NCBI GenBank assembly: GCA_028869255.1
Contig: CP110972.1
Span: 501,001-565,000, forward strand
Length of the DNA: 64,000 nucleotides
Reading direction: 5' to 3'
Origin: Pseudomonas poae
Lineage (GTDB): Bacteria; Pseudomonadota; Gammaproteobacteria; Pseudomonadales; Pseudomonadaceae
The notes beneath the pieces are model-generated. The model worked only from the letters and a program-made list of their open reading frames with translations, was not told where the DNA came from and ran no database searches. Shown one piece after another: positions 51,469 to 59,251 of this stretch (position 1 is its first letter; each line of letters begins with the position of its first letter). The translations under genes were made by a program, and so were the position numbers.

Positions 51469-52182
51469 ATGATTAGACATGTTCGATTTGATAAGAAAAA
51501 ACGCGTCGTCGACGAGCTCATCCGCCGTATCGAGGGGGGAGTGATGGCCGACGGTTTCCTGCTGCCGGGCGAGCATCAATTGGCCGAAGAGTTTGCGGTC
51601 AGCCGAGGCACCTTGCGCGAAGCCCTTGCCGAGCTTAAACGCCGCAATTACATCGCCACCCAGAGCGGCGTTGGCTCCATCGTCACGTTTGACGGCATGG
51701 TGCTCGACCAACGCAGCGGCTGGGCCCAGGCCCTGGCCGATACCGGCGCACTGGTGATCACCGATATCCTGCGCCTGGAAGCCGTGACCCGCCCCGACTT
51801 GCTCAGCCGCTTCGGCAGCGACCAATTCATTGCCCTCGACCGCCGCCGGCGCACCACCGACGGCACGGCCGTGTCGCTGGAGCGCTCGCTGATGCCCGCC
51901 TCCGGTGGCTTGGAAAGCTTGCCGCGCGTCGGCCTGATCGACGATTCCCTGACTATTACCCTGGCCGCCTATGGCTACGTGGGCGCCGAAGGTGACCAGT
52001 GGATCGGCGCCGAGCCCTTGAGCGATGAAGACGCCGAGCTGCTCGGTCGCCCGGCCGGCACTGTGTTTCTCAAAGCCTCGCGCACCACCTTCGACCGCCG
52101 CGAACGCTTTATGGAGTACGTCGAAAGCTTGCTCGACCCTCTGCACTTTCGCCTGCACCTCCCGTTTGGAACTTCGAAATGA
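51469..52182 (+). CDS. GntR-family regulator, HutC/UTRA type
   Basis: 237 residues. Winged helix (about 8-75) with PGEHQLAEEFAVSRGTLREALAELKRRNYIATQSGVGS, and a UTRA ligand domain (about 90-235) ending LEPLHFRLHLP-like (LLDPLHFRLHLPFG). UTRA domains bind small metabolites, often sugars or nucleosides. ATG 51469 is chosen; there is a TTG six bases upstream and neither has a clear ribosome site. The stop overlaps the next ATG, so the regulator heads its own catabolic operon and probably represses it. A TGTACATGATTAGACATG stretch around the start may be its operator. Confidence 0.88.
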   Translation: MIRHVRFDKKKRVVDELIRRIEGGVMADGFLLPGEHQLAEEFAVSRGTLREALAELKRRNYIATQSGVGSIVTFDGMVLDQRSGWAQALADTGALVITDILRLEAVTRPDLLSRFGSDQFIALDRRRRTTDGTAVSLERSLMPASGGLESLPRVGLIDDSLTITLAAYGYVGAEGDQWIGAEPLSDEDAELLGRPAGTVFLKASRTTFDRRERFMEYVESLLDPLHFRLHLPFGTSK

Positions 52183-53180
52183 CTCTGCAAAATCGCGCAC
52201 TCGGTGCCTTCTACGGCTTGGCGTTGGGCGATGCCCTGGGCATGCCCACCCAGTCCTTGAGCCGTGAGCAAGTCCGGGTGCGCTTCGGCGCCATTACCGC
52301 CCTGGAAGATGCCGACGGCGACCAGCCGATCGCGCCGAACATGCCGGCCGGTTCCATCACTGACGATACCGAGCAGGCAATCCTGGTGGGTGAGCTGCTG
52401 GTGGAAGGCCAGGGCAAGATCGAGCCGACCGTACTCGCCCAACGCCTGATCGACTGGGAAGCGGTGATGCGCGCCAAGGGCTCCCAGGATTTGCTCGGCC
52501 CGTCCACCAAACGTGCAATCGACATGATCCTCGCCGGCCACACCCCGGAAGAATCCGGGCGCTACGGCACCACCAATGGCGCGGCCATGCGCATCACGCC
52601 GGTGGGGATTGCGGCCGATGTCAGCGACCCTGCTGGGTTTATCCAGGCAGTGATCCAGGCGTGTCAGGTGACTCATAACACCTCGTTGGGTATCTCCAGC
52701 GCGGCAGCGGTGGCGGCGGTGGTGTCGGCCGGCATCAACGGCGTGGACTTGGGGGAAGCGCTCAACATCGGTACGCAGATCGCTCAGCAAGCGGAAAGCC
52801 ATGGCCATTGGATTGCCGGTGGACGCATTTCCACACGCATCAGTTGGGCGCGGACCTTAAGTGTCGGCAGCGGCGACAAAGCGCTGTTTGCCGACCTGCT
52901 GTACGAATTGATCGGCACCTCCGTCGCCTCCCAGGAGTCGGTGGTGGTGTCGTTTGCCCTCGCCCAGCAAGTGGCGGTGGGCGCATTGAGTGCCTTTGAA
53001 GCCGTGTGCCTGGCCGCCAGCCTCGGCGGCGATACCGACACCATCGCCGCGATCCTCGGCGCCATGTTGGGCGCGTGTCTGGGGATGCAGTGCTGGCCTG
53101 AGGCGATGATCGAACAGGTCAAAACCGTGAATCACCTTGATTTGCAGCCACTGGTTCAAGGGCTGCTTGAATTGCGCTGA
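52179..53180 (+). CDS. ADP-ribosylglycohydrolase-fold hydrolase
   Basis: 333 residues. The metal-binding motifs of the DraG/ARH family are present: YGLALGDALGMPTQS, GSITDDTEQAILV, and SLGGDTDTIAAILGAMLGA (both Asp-Thr pairs). The family removes ADP-ribose from proteins or small molecules, and several members hydrolyse other N-glycosides. In this operon, with a nucleobase-type permease and a sugar kinase, a small-molecule N-ribosidase is more likely than a protein de-ADP-ribosylase. Start ATG 52179 overlaps the GntR stop by four bases. Confidence 0.88.
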   Translation: MTLQNRALGAFYGLALGDALGMPTQSLSREQVRVRFGAITALEDADGDQPIAPNMPAGSITDDTEQAILVGELLVEGQGKIEPTVLAQRLIDWEAVMRAKGSQDLLGPSTKRAIDMILAGHTPEESGRYGTTNGAAMRITPVGIAADVSDPAGFIQAVIQACQVTHNTSLGISSAAAVAAVVSAGINGVDLGEALNIGTQIAQQAESHGHWIAGGRISTRISWARTLSVGSGDKALFADLLYELIGTSVASQESVVVSFALAQQVAVGALSAFEAVCLAASLGGDTDTIAAILGAMLGACLGMQCWPEAMIEQVKTVNHLDLQPLVQGLLELR

Positions 53181-53197
53181 GCACCACAGATCAAGAG

Positions 53198-53270
53198 TGT
53201 GGGAGCTGGCTGCCTGCGATGGCGGTGTAGCAGTCACTACACCGCCATCGCAGGCAAGCCAGCTCCTACA
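53198..53270. repeat. REP doublet inside the GntR operon
   Basis: TGTGGGAGCTGGCTGCCTGC and inverted GCAGGCAAGCCAGCTCCTAC flank GGCGGTGTAG/CTACACCGCC, so the whole element is one long hairpin between the hydrolase and permease genes. It may attenuate or stabilise the message. Confidence 0.85.
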
Positions 53271-53353
53271 CCGACCGCATTGAGTCAGGACGACCGGTTA
53301 AAGCTTTGACTATCTGCCACAACCACAACAATACAGGCATCAGGAGCACCCCC

Positions 53354-54820
53354 ATGAGCAGCACTTCTTCCGGCCAAAGCGCTGGGCAATTGGAAACACG
53401 CGGTATCGAGCCGGTCCCTGAAAGCGAGTGCAACGGCCATCCGCTGCAACTGTTCTGGGTGTGGTTCGCGGCCAATATCAGCATCCTCGGCTTGCCGCTG
53501 GGCGCGACCTTGGTGGCGTTTCGTGGCCTGGCCATCTGGCAGGCGGTCATCGTGGCGATCCTCGGCGCCGCCGGTTCCTTTGCGGTGGTGGGCATCATCT
53601 CGATTGCCGGTCGTCGTGGGCGGGCACCCAGCCTGACGCTGTCCCGTGCCATCTTCGGCGTGCGCGGCAATATCGGGCCGACCCTGGTGTCGCTGATGTC
53701 GCGCCTGGGCTGGGAAACCGTCAATACCACCACCGCCGCCTTCGTGCTGCTGTCGTTGTGTTCGATCCTGTTCGGCTCGCCGGTCGAGGCCAAAAGCGCA
53801 CCGCTGCTGACCCTGATCTTCATCGCCATCTTCGTGCTGCTGACCCTGTCCGTTTCCGGCCTGGGCCACGCCACCTTGCTGGTGATCCAGAAGTGGGCGA
53901 CTTATGTATTCGGCGCACTGAATATCCTGGTCGGCGGCTTCCTCTGCGCCACCATCGATTGGAGCGCGGTGTTCAACGCCACCCCGGCGCCGCTGAGCGC
54001 GATGATCATCGGCGTCGGCACCATGGCGGCCGGTACCGGTATTGGCTGGGCCAACGCCGGTGCAGATATGTCGCGCTACCAGCACCGCAGCGTCAAGGCC
54101 GTGCGCCTGGTGGCGTCTGCCGCATTTGGCGCGGGCATTCCGCTGGTGCTGCTGATCACCCTCGGCGGCCTGTTGTCGGTGGGCAACAACGACCTGGCCT
54201 CGGCCACGGACCCGATCATCGCGATCCGCGACATGCTGCCGACCTGGATGGCCGTGCCGTACCTGATCACCGCGTTTGGCGGGCTGCTGCTGTCCAATAA
54301 CCTGTCGGTGTACTCGGCCGGTCTCACCACCTTGACCCTCGGGTTGAAGGTCAAGCGCGTACACGCGGTGATCGTCGATATCGTGGCGATCTTTGCCGGC
54401 TCTATCTACTTCATGCTGATCGCCGACAGTTTCTACGGCCCGTTCATTACCTTCATCTCGCTGCTGGCAGTGCCGATCACCGCGTGGGTCGGGATCTTCG
54501 TGGTCGACCTGATCCATCGTCACTACTACAGCCCCAAAGACTTGCTGGATGTGAGCCCAAGCAGCCTCTACTGGTATCGCGGCGGTGTGGAATGGCGTGC
54601 CTTCGGCGCGTGGGCCGTGGCCATCGTGCTGGGTTTCAGCTTCACCACCATCGGCACTACCGCCGAAAACATCTGGTTCGCCGGGCCTTTGTCCGACTCC
54701 TGGCTGGGCCACAACGGCCTGGGCTGGATCGTCACCTTCCTGGTAGCCGGCGGGATTTATGCGGTACTGGGCGGCGCGGCTGACCGTCGTCCGGCTTTAG
54801 TAGAGAGCCCCAATGTCTAG
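53354..54820 (+). CDS. NCS1-family nucleobase/nucleoside permease
   Basis: 488 residues, about twelve membrane helices. NCS1 features are FWVWFAANISILGLPLGATL (TM1), ILGAAGSFAVVGIISIAGRRGRAPSLTLSRAIFGVRGN and MSRLGWETVNTTTA, as in CodB-like cytosine permeases. It imports a nucleobase or related compound with Na+ or H+. The ATG at 53354 follows CAGGAGCACC. It overlaps the kinase gene by eight bases. The pairing with a glycohydrolase and PfkB kinase suggests that the imported molecule is a nucleoside or base-riboside. Confidence 0.9.
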   Translation: MSSTSSGQSAGQLETRGIEPVPESECNGHPLQLFWVWFAANISILGLPLGATLVAFRGLAIWQAVIVAILGAAGSFAVVGIISIAGRRGRAPSLTLSRAIFGVRGNIGPTLVSLMSRLGWETVNTTTAAFVLLSLCSILFGSPVEAKSAPLLTLIFIAIFVLLTLSVSGLGHATLLVIQKWATYVFGALNILVGGFLCATIDWSAVFNATPAPLSAMIIGVGTMAAGTGIGWANAGADMSRYQHRSVKAVRLVASAAFGAGIPLVLLITLGGLLSVGNNDLASATDPIIAIRDMLPTWMAVPYLITAFGGLLLSNNLSVYSAGLTTLTLGLKVKRVHAVIVDIVAIFAGSIYFMLIADSFYGPFITFISLLAVPITAWVGIFVVDLIHRHYYSPKDLLDVSPSSLYWYRGGVEWRAFGAWAVAIVLGFSFTTIGTTAENIWFAGPLSDSWLGHNGLGWIVTFLVAGGIYAVLGGAADRRPALVESPNV

Positions 54821-55730
54821 ATTGCTGCACACCGGCCAGGTCATCATCGACCTGGTCATGGCCCTCGACACCTTGCCCGCGACCGGCGGCGACGTACTGG
54901 CGCACTCCGCCAGCTTCGAAGCCGGCGGAGGCTTCAACGTGATGGCCGCCGCGCGCCGCAATGGCTTGCCGGTGGTCTACCTGGGCCGTCACGGCCCCGG
55001 GCGCTTCGGTGACCTCGCCCGTGCGGCGATGCAGGCCGAGGGCGTTGAAATGGCCCTGGCGGCCAGCAGCGGCAAGGACACCGGTTTGTGCGTGTCGCTG
55101 ACCGAAGCCACCACTGAGCGCACCTTCATCTCCCATATCGGGGCCGAGGGTGAGCTGAGTGCCGAGGACTTGGCCAGTGTGCTGCCGCAGGCAGACGACT
55201 ATGTGTATGTCAGCGGCTACAGCCTGCTGCTGGAGGGCAAGGCGCAGCCGCTGATCGACTGGCTGCTCGCGTTGCCCCGGGAGATCGTGGTGGTGTTCGA
55301 CCCGGGCCCGTTGGTCAAGGCGCCGGACTCGGCCTTGATGCGTGCGTTATTGCCGCGCATTGACATCTGGACCAGCAATGGCCCCGAAGCCCTGGCGTTC
55401 ACCGCTGCGGCGGACATTGGCGCCGCGCTGCCCGAGCTGAGCCGGCATCTGCCAGCCGAAACGCTGCTGGTGGTACGCGATGGGCCGAATGGCTGCTGGG
55501 TAGGGCGTGCGGATGAGATAGAGCATGTGCCCGGATTCAAGGTAAAGGCCGTGGACAGCAATGGCGCCGGGGATGCCCATGCGGGCGTGTTTATCGCCGG
55601 GTTGGCCAATGGCCTGACACCGGCTGCAGCGGCACGCCGAGCGAATGCGGCGGCTGCACTGGCGGTGACGCGCTGGGGCCCGGCAACCTCACCTGGCACC
55701 CCTGAAGTCGACGCATTGCTCGCCGAATAA
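54813..55730 (+). CDS. PfkB-family sugar/nucleoside kinase
   Basis: 305 residues, ribokinase fold. ASFEAGGGFNVMAAARRNGLPVVYLGRHGPGRFG is PfkB signature 1; VKAVDSNGAGDAHAGVFIAGL is signature 2, with the catalytic base Asp and the anion hole GAGD (Thr replaced by Asn before Gly). It probably phosphorylates ribose or a nucleoside. It overlaps the permease and is the last gene of the GntR operon; a REP cluster follows. Whether it acts before or after the hydrolase is not evident. Confidence 0.88.
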   Translation: MSRLLHTGQVIIDLVMALDTLPATGGDVLAHSASFEAGGGFNVMAAARRNGLPVVYLGRHGPGRFGDLARAAMQAEGVEMALAASSGKDTGLCVSLTEATTERTFISHIGAEGELSAEDLASVLPQADDYVYVSGYSLLLEGKAQPLIDWLLALPREIVVVFDPGPLVKAPDSALMRALLPRIDIWTSNGPEALAFTAAADIGAALPELSRHLPAETLLVVRDGPNGCWVGRADEIEHVPGFKVKAVDSNGAGDAHAGVFIAGLANGLTPAAAARRANAAAALAVTRWGPATSPGTPEVDALLAE

Positions 55731-55744
55731 ACACCGGCCAAAAA

Positions 55745-55852
55745 ATGTGGGAGCGGGCTTGCCCGCGAATGCGGTGGGTCAGTTCCAAATGGGCTGACTG
55801 ACATTCCGCTATCGCGGGCAGGCCCGCTATCGCGGGCAGGCCCGCTCCCACA
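55745..55852. repeat. REP cluster with an 18-bp tandem duplication
   Basis: One inverted REP pair in which CCGCTATCGCGGGCAGGC is repeated head to tail (55806 and 55824). Located after the PfkB gene. Confidence 0.88.
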
Positions 55853-55866
55853 TGAGTTTTGTCACG

Positions 55867-56139
55867 TCAGTTGGAACGAGAACCTTCACCTTCCAGCTTG
55901 CGCGCCTCATCCACACCGGAGGCGGTCAGTTTGATCGGCAGGTTCAACGAATATTCACCGGCGTCGTCGGTGGTCACATGCCCATCCTTGATAAGCCCGC
56001 GGTCTTGCAGAAACGCCAAGACACTGGCGACCTCCTTTTCACCGCGGTAGTTATCCAGCACCTCCTTGCCCAGGCCGTTCGGGTGGGCGTGCAGCAGGCG
56101 GGTGAGGACTTCTTTTTCAAGGTTTCTATCGACGTTCAT
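55867..56139 (-). CDS. Small protein, probable winged-helix fold, unknown
   Basis: 90 residues. The pattern LEKEVLTRLLHAHPNGLGKEVL, then EKEVASVLAFLQDRGLIKDGHV and LPIKLTASGVDEARKLEG, resembles a winged helix without a clear recognition helix charge pattern; similar small proteins occur in many pseudomonads. No membrane or export signal. It is followed by the REP cluster. The neighbour on the same strand upstream is an exported protein gene, 52 bases away. No function is assigned. Confidence 0.78.
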   Translation of the reverse strand: MNVDRNLEKEVLTRLLHAHPNGLGKEVLDNYRGEKEVASVLAFLQDRGLIKDGHVTTDDAGEYSLNLPIKLTASGVDEARKLEGEGSRSN

Positions 56140-56190
56140 GCGTACCTCTTCACTGGGAAATGATCGGGTGTTCGTTTGGCTATCGAGGCC

Positions 56191-56523
56191 TCAAGGCGCA
56201 GGCTGTTTTGGCGCGCCAGGCACGTTCGAGTCATCGCCCTTGTTGATGTTGGGCTGATTGATCGACGGACCCATCTTGCCGTTACCCACGGCAGCCGGTG
56301 CCTGGCGTTGGGTGTCGTTACCCTGGGTGCGGGGGTCGGCGCCCGGTTGGATAATCGCGCCGCCATTGGTGTCGAGTCCGGTGCCCATGGATTTCTGCGA
56401 CTCGGTGGTGGCGTCAGGCGTCGGGTCGGTAGGCCCGGTGGTCGAGCTGGCGGCAAACGCGCTCAGCGACGCAGCAGACAACAGGCCGGTGAGGGCGAGG
56501 GCGGCAAACTTGGAATTCTTCAT
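56191..56523 (-). CDS. Small exported protein, Pro/Gly/Asn-rich
   Basis: 110 residues with a signal peptide (MKNSKFAALALTGLLSAASL, cleavage after SAFA). The mature part is low-complexity and likely disordered: TTGPTDPTPDATTES, GADPRTQGNDTQRQAPAAVGN, NQPNINKGDDSNVPGAPKQPAP. No cysteine. GGAGACACCCCC precedes the ATG at 56523. Likely periplasmic. I do not recognise a family, though such short PGADPRTQGN-type proteins recur in Pseudomonas. Confidence 0.8.
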   Translation of the reverse strand: MKNSKFAALALTGLLSAASLSAFAASSTTGPTDPTPDATTESQKSMGTGLDTNGGAIIQPGADPRTQGNDTQRQAPAAVGNGKMGPSINQPNINKGDDSNVPGAPKQPAP

Positions 56524-56714
56524 GGGGGTGTCTCCATATGATTAATGTCCTTACCCTCTATTGGTCAGCCCGGCCCACGCGTTCGTGCCTGGATGGCGAC
56601 GAACGGTCTTGCGTCACCTGTAAGATTTTGTGTGCCGGTGACCACGAAATTGCGCTGCAACTCGTCATCAAACCGCTTTAGTATGTGGGCTTTGAAATTG
56701 CCCAAGGCGCACCC

Positions 56715-57194
56715 ATGTCCATCGAGATTCGCCCCGCCGTGCCCAGCGATGCTGCGCAAATCCTGGCTTTTATCACCGAGCTTGCCGAGTACGAGAAAGC
56801 CCGGCATGAAGTGATCGCCAGTGTGGTGGATATCGAACGCAGCCTGTTCAGCGAGGGCGCCACTGCCCATGGCCTGATCTGTTCGCGGGACGGTTTGCCG
56901 ATCGGTTTTGCCGTGTTCTTTTTCAGCTATTCCACCTGGCTCGGCAGCAACTGCCTGTACCTCGAAGACCTGTACATCAACCCGGAACAACGCGGTGGCG
57001 GCGCCGGCAAGAAGCTGTTGCGCCATTTGGCCAAGATCGCCTGCGACAACGGTTGCGGCCGCTTCGAGTGGAGTGTGCTGGACTGGAACGAGCCGGCGAT
57101 TGCCTTCTACAAATCCATCGGCGCCCAGCCGCAGGAGGAATGGGTGCGCTATCGCATGGAAGGCGATGCGCTGCGCGACTTCGCCCTCGGCTAG
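56715..57194 (+). CDS. GNAT-family N-acetyltransferase
   Basis: 159 residues. SIEIRPAVPSDAAQILAFITELAEYEKA begins the GNAT fold, LYLEDLYINPEQRGGGAGKKLLRHLAKIA is the acetyl-CoA site (Q/RxxGxG/A), and RFEWSVLDWNEPAIAFYKSIGAQPQEEWVRYRM closes the domain. The EDLYV-type strand and WNxxAIxFY are typical of the diamine/thialysine acetyltransferase branch (SSAT2-like). The substrate is probably a small amine. ATG 56715 is used, with AAGG upstream. A REP doublet follows. Confidence 0.9.
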   Translation: MSIEIRPAVPSDAAQILAFITELAEYEKARHEVIASVVDIERSLFSEGATAHGLICSRDGLPIGFAVFFFSYSTWLGSNCLYLEDLYINPEQRGGGAGKKLLRHLAKIACDNGCGRFEWSVLDWNEPAIAFYKSIGAQPQEEWVRYRMEGDALRDFALG

Positions 57195-57212
57195 CCAAAC
57201 ACGGTAGAGCAA

Positions 57213-57303
57213 ATGTGGGAGCGGGCTTGCTCGCGAATGCGGTGTGTCAGTCAATAAATCATTGGCTGAATAACCGTATTCGCGAGCAAGCCCGCTCCCA
57301 CAT
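57213..57303. repeat. REP doublet (REPIN)
   Basis: TGTGGGAGCGGGCTTGCTCG and its inverted copy face each other over about 45 bases, upstream of the sugar operon promoter. Confidence 0.88.
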
Positions 57304-57317
57304 TTTTTTGTTTTTAG

Positions 57318-57375
57318 CTCAATATATGGGATGCAAATTTATATATTGAGATATTTCAAATGATGGGTTTATAGT
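57318..57375 (+). promoter_or_regulatory. Operator and promoter of the arabinose-type operon
   Basis: CTCAATATAT (57318-57327) and ATATATTGAG (57341-57350) are perfect 10-bp arms, 13 bases apart. The right arm overlaps a candidate -35 TTGAGA (57346-57351); the -10 is TTATAG or TATAGT near 57370. It fits a repressor, plausibly the IclR protein encoded at 61.9 kb. Confidence 0.7.
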
Positions 57376-57419
57376 CGGCTGCATCAGCACTCACTACCAA
57401 AAATAAAACAGGTGAAGCG

Positions 57420-58241
57420 ATGCAGCCCCAACCGTTGGCATTACCCGCCGTGCCCGAGCCGACTTACGGCGAGCGGCTGAAAAACAAAGTGGTGATCATC
57501 ACCGGCGCCGCCCAGGGCATTGGCGAGGCGATCGTCGCCTGCTTCCAGGCCCAGCAGGCACGCCTGGTGATCGCGGATATCCAGGCCGCAAAAGTCGAGA
57601 AAGTCGCCGCCCACTGGCGCGAACGCGGCGCCGAGATTGTCGCGCAAGGCTGCGACATCACTTCCAAGGATCAATGGCAGTCGCTGGTCAACCTGGCCAT
57701 CGAGCGCTTCGGCCGGGTGGATGTGCTGGTCAACTGCGCCGGGGTGAATGTGTTCCGTGACCCGCTGGAGATGACCGACGAGGACTGGCGCCGCTGCTTC
57801 GCCATCGACCTCGACGGCGCCTGGTTCGGCTGCCGCACGGTGCTGCCGCACATGATCGAGCAAGGCATCGGCAACATCATCAATATCGCCTCCACCCATT
57901 CCAGCCACATCATCCCCGGTTGCTTCCCGTACCCGGTGGCCAAGCACGGCCTGCTCGGCCTCACCCGCGCCCTCGGTATCGAATACGCGCCCAAGGGCAT
58001 CCGCGTGAATGCCATCGCCCCGGGCTATATCGAAACCCAGCTGAATGTCGATTACTGGAACGGTTTTCCCGACCCGCATGCCGAGCGCCAGCGTGCGTTC
58101 GACCTGCACCCGCCCAAACGCATCGGCCAGCCGGTCGAGGTGGCGATGACGGCACTGTTTCTGGCGACTGACGAGGCGCCCTTTATCAATGCAACCTGCC
58201 TGATGATCGATGGCGGGCGTTCTGTGATGTACCACGACTAA
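57420..58241 (+). CDS. SDR-family dehydrogenase, probable sugar dehydrogenase
   Basis: 273 residues, classical SDR. VVIITGAAQGIGEAIV is the NAD(P) loop, VLVNCAGVN the NAG motif, and the catalytic residues are Ser in NIASTHSSH and Tyr/Lys in YPVAKHGLLG. PGYIETQLN and CLMIDGGRS follow the family pattern. As the first gene of an operon with an L-arabinose-type ABC importer, it probably oxidises the imported sugar to its lactone (an oxidative, non-phosphorylated route). AGGTGA precedes ATG 57420. The exact substrate is inferred only. Confidence 0.88.
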   Translation: MQPQPLALPAVPEPTYGERLKNKVVIITGAAQGIGEAIVACFQAQQARLVIADIQAAKVEKVAAHWRERGAEIVAQGCDITSKDQWQSLVNLAIERFGRVDVLVNCAGVNVFRDPLEMTDEDWRRCFAIDLDGAWFGCRTVLPHMIEQGIGNIINIASTHSSHIIPGCFPYPVAKHGLLGLTRALGIEYAPKGIRVNAIAPGYIETQLNVDYWNGFPDPHAERQRAFDLHPPKRIGQPVEVAMTALFLATDEAPFINATCLMIDGGRSVMYHD

Positions 58242-58270
58242 GATTTTTCGATAACAAGAAGAGGTGGTTC

Positions 58271-59251
58271 ATGTTCAAGAAGACACTCGGCGCCCTGGCG
58301 CTCACGATGGCCTTCAGCGGGGTCGTCTCTGCCGAAGAAGTGAAGATCGGCTTCCTGGTCAAGCAAGCCGAAGAACCCTGGTTCCAGACCGAATGGGCCT
58401 TCGCCGAAAAAGCCGGCAAGGACCAGGGGTTCACCGTGATCAAGATCGCCGTGCCCGATGGTGAGAAAACCCTGTCGGCCATCGACACCCTGGCCGCCAA
58501 CGGCGCCAAGGGTTTTGTGATCTGCCCGCCGGACGTGTCCCTGGGCCCGGCGATCATGGCCAAGGCCAAGCTCAATAACCTCAAGGTGTTGGCAGTGGAC
58601 GACCGTTTCGTCGACGCCAAAGGCAAGCCTATGGAAGACGTGCCTTACGTCGGCCTGGACGCCTACAAAATCGGCCAGAAACAAGGCGAAGCCATGGCCA
58701 CTGAAGCAAAAAAACGTGGCTGGGACTGGAAAGAAACCTACGCCGTGATCAACACCTTCGACGAGCTCGAAACCGGTAAAAAACGCACCGACGGCTCGGT
58801 CGCAGGGCTCAAGGCCGCCGGCCTGCCGGCTGACCATATCCTGTTCAGCGCACAGAAAACCCTCGACGTACCCGGCAGCATGGACGCCACCAACTCGGCC
58901 CTGGTGAAACTGCCGAGCGGCGCGAAAAACCTGCTGATCGGCGGCATGAACGACAGCACCGTACTGGGCGGCGTGCGCGCCACTGAAAGCGCCGGCTTCA
59001 AGGCGGCCAATGTGATCGGGGTGGGTATCAACGGCACCGACGCCATCGAGGAACTGAAAAAATCCGATACCGGCTTCTACGGCTCAATGCTGCTGAGCCC
59101 TGACGCGTCGGGCTATAAAACCGCCAGCGCGATGTTCGAGTGGGTCACCAAAGGCACTGAGCCGGCCAAGTTCACCGCCCTGGACAACGTCACCCTGATC
59201 ACCCGCGCCAACTTCAAGGAAGAGTTGAGCAAAATCGGTCTGTGGAAATGA
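58271..59251 (+). CDS. araF: L-arabinose-type ABC transporter, binding protein
   Basis: 326 residues with a signal peptide (MFKKTLGALALTMAFSGVVSA). The mature protein is a periplasmic-binding-protein fold of the sugar class: KIGFLVKQAEEPWFQTEWAFAEKAGKDQGF, VICPPDVSLGPAIMAKAKLN and VIGVGINGTDAIEEL match AraF. GAGGTGG gives the ribosome site. The stop overlaps the araG ATG by four bases. Arabinose is the likely ligand, though related pentoses or fucose cannot be excluded from sequence alone. Confidence 0.92.
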   Translation: MFKKTLGALALTMAFSGVVSAEEVKIGFLVKQAEEPWFQTEWAFAEKAGKDQGFTVIKIAVPDGEKTLSAIDTLAANGAKGFVICPPDVSLGPAIMAKAKLNNLKVLAVDDRFVDAKGKPMEDVPYVGLDAYKIGQKQGEAMATEAKKRGWDWKETYAVINTFDELETGKKRTDGSVAGLKAAGLPADHILFSAQKTLDVPGSMDATNSALVKLPSGAKNLLIGGMNDSTVLGGVRATESAGFKAANVIGVGINGTDAIEELKKSDTGFYGSMLLSPDASGYKTASAMFEWVTKGTEPAKFTALDNVTLITRANFKEELSKIGLWK

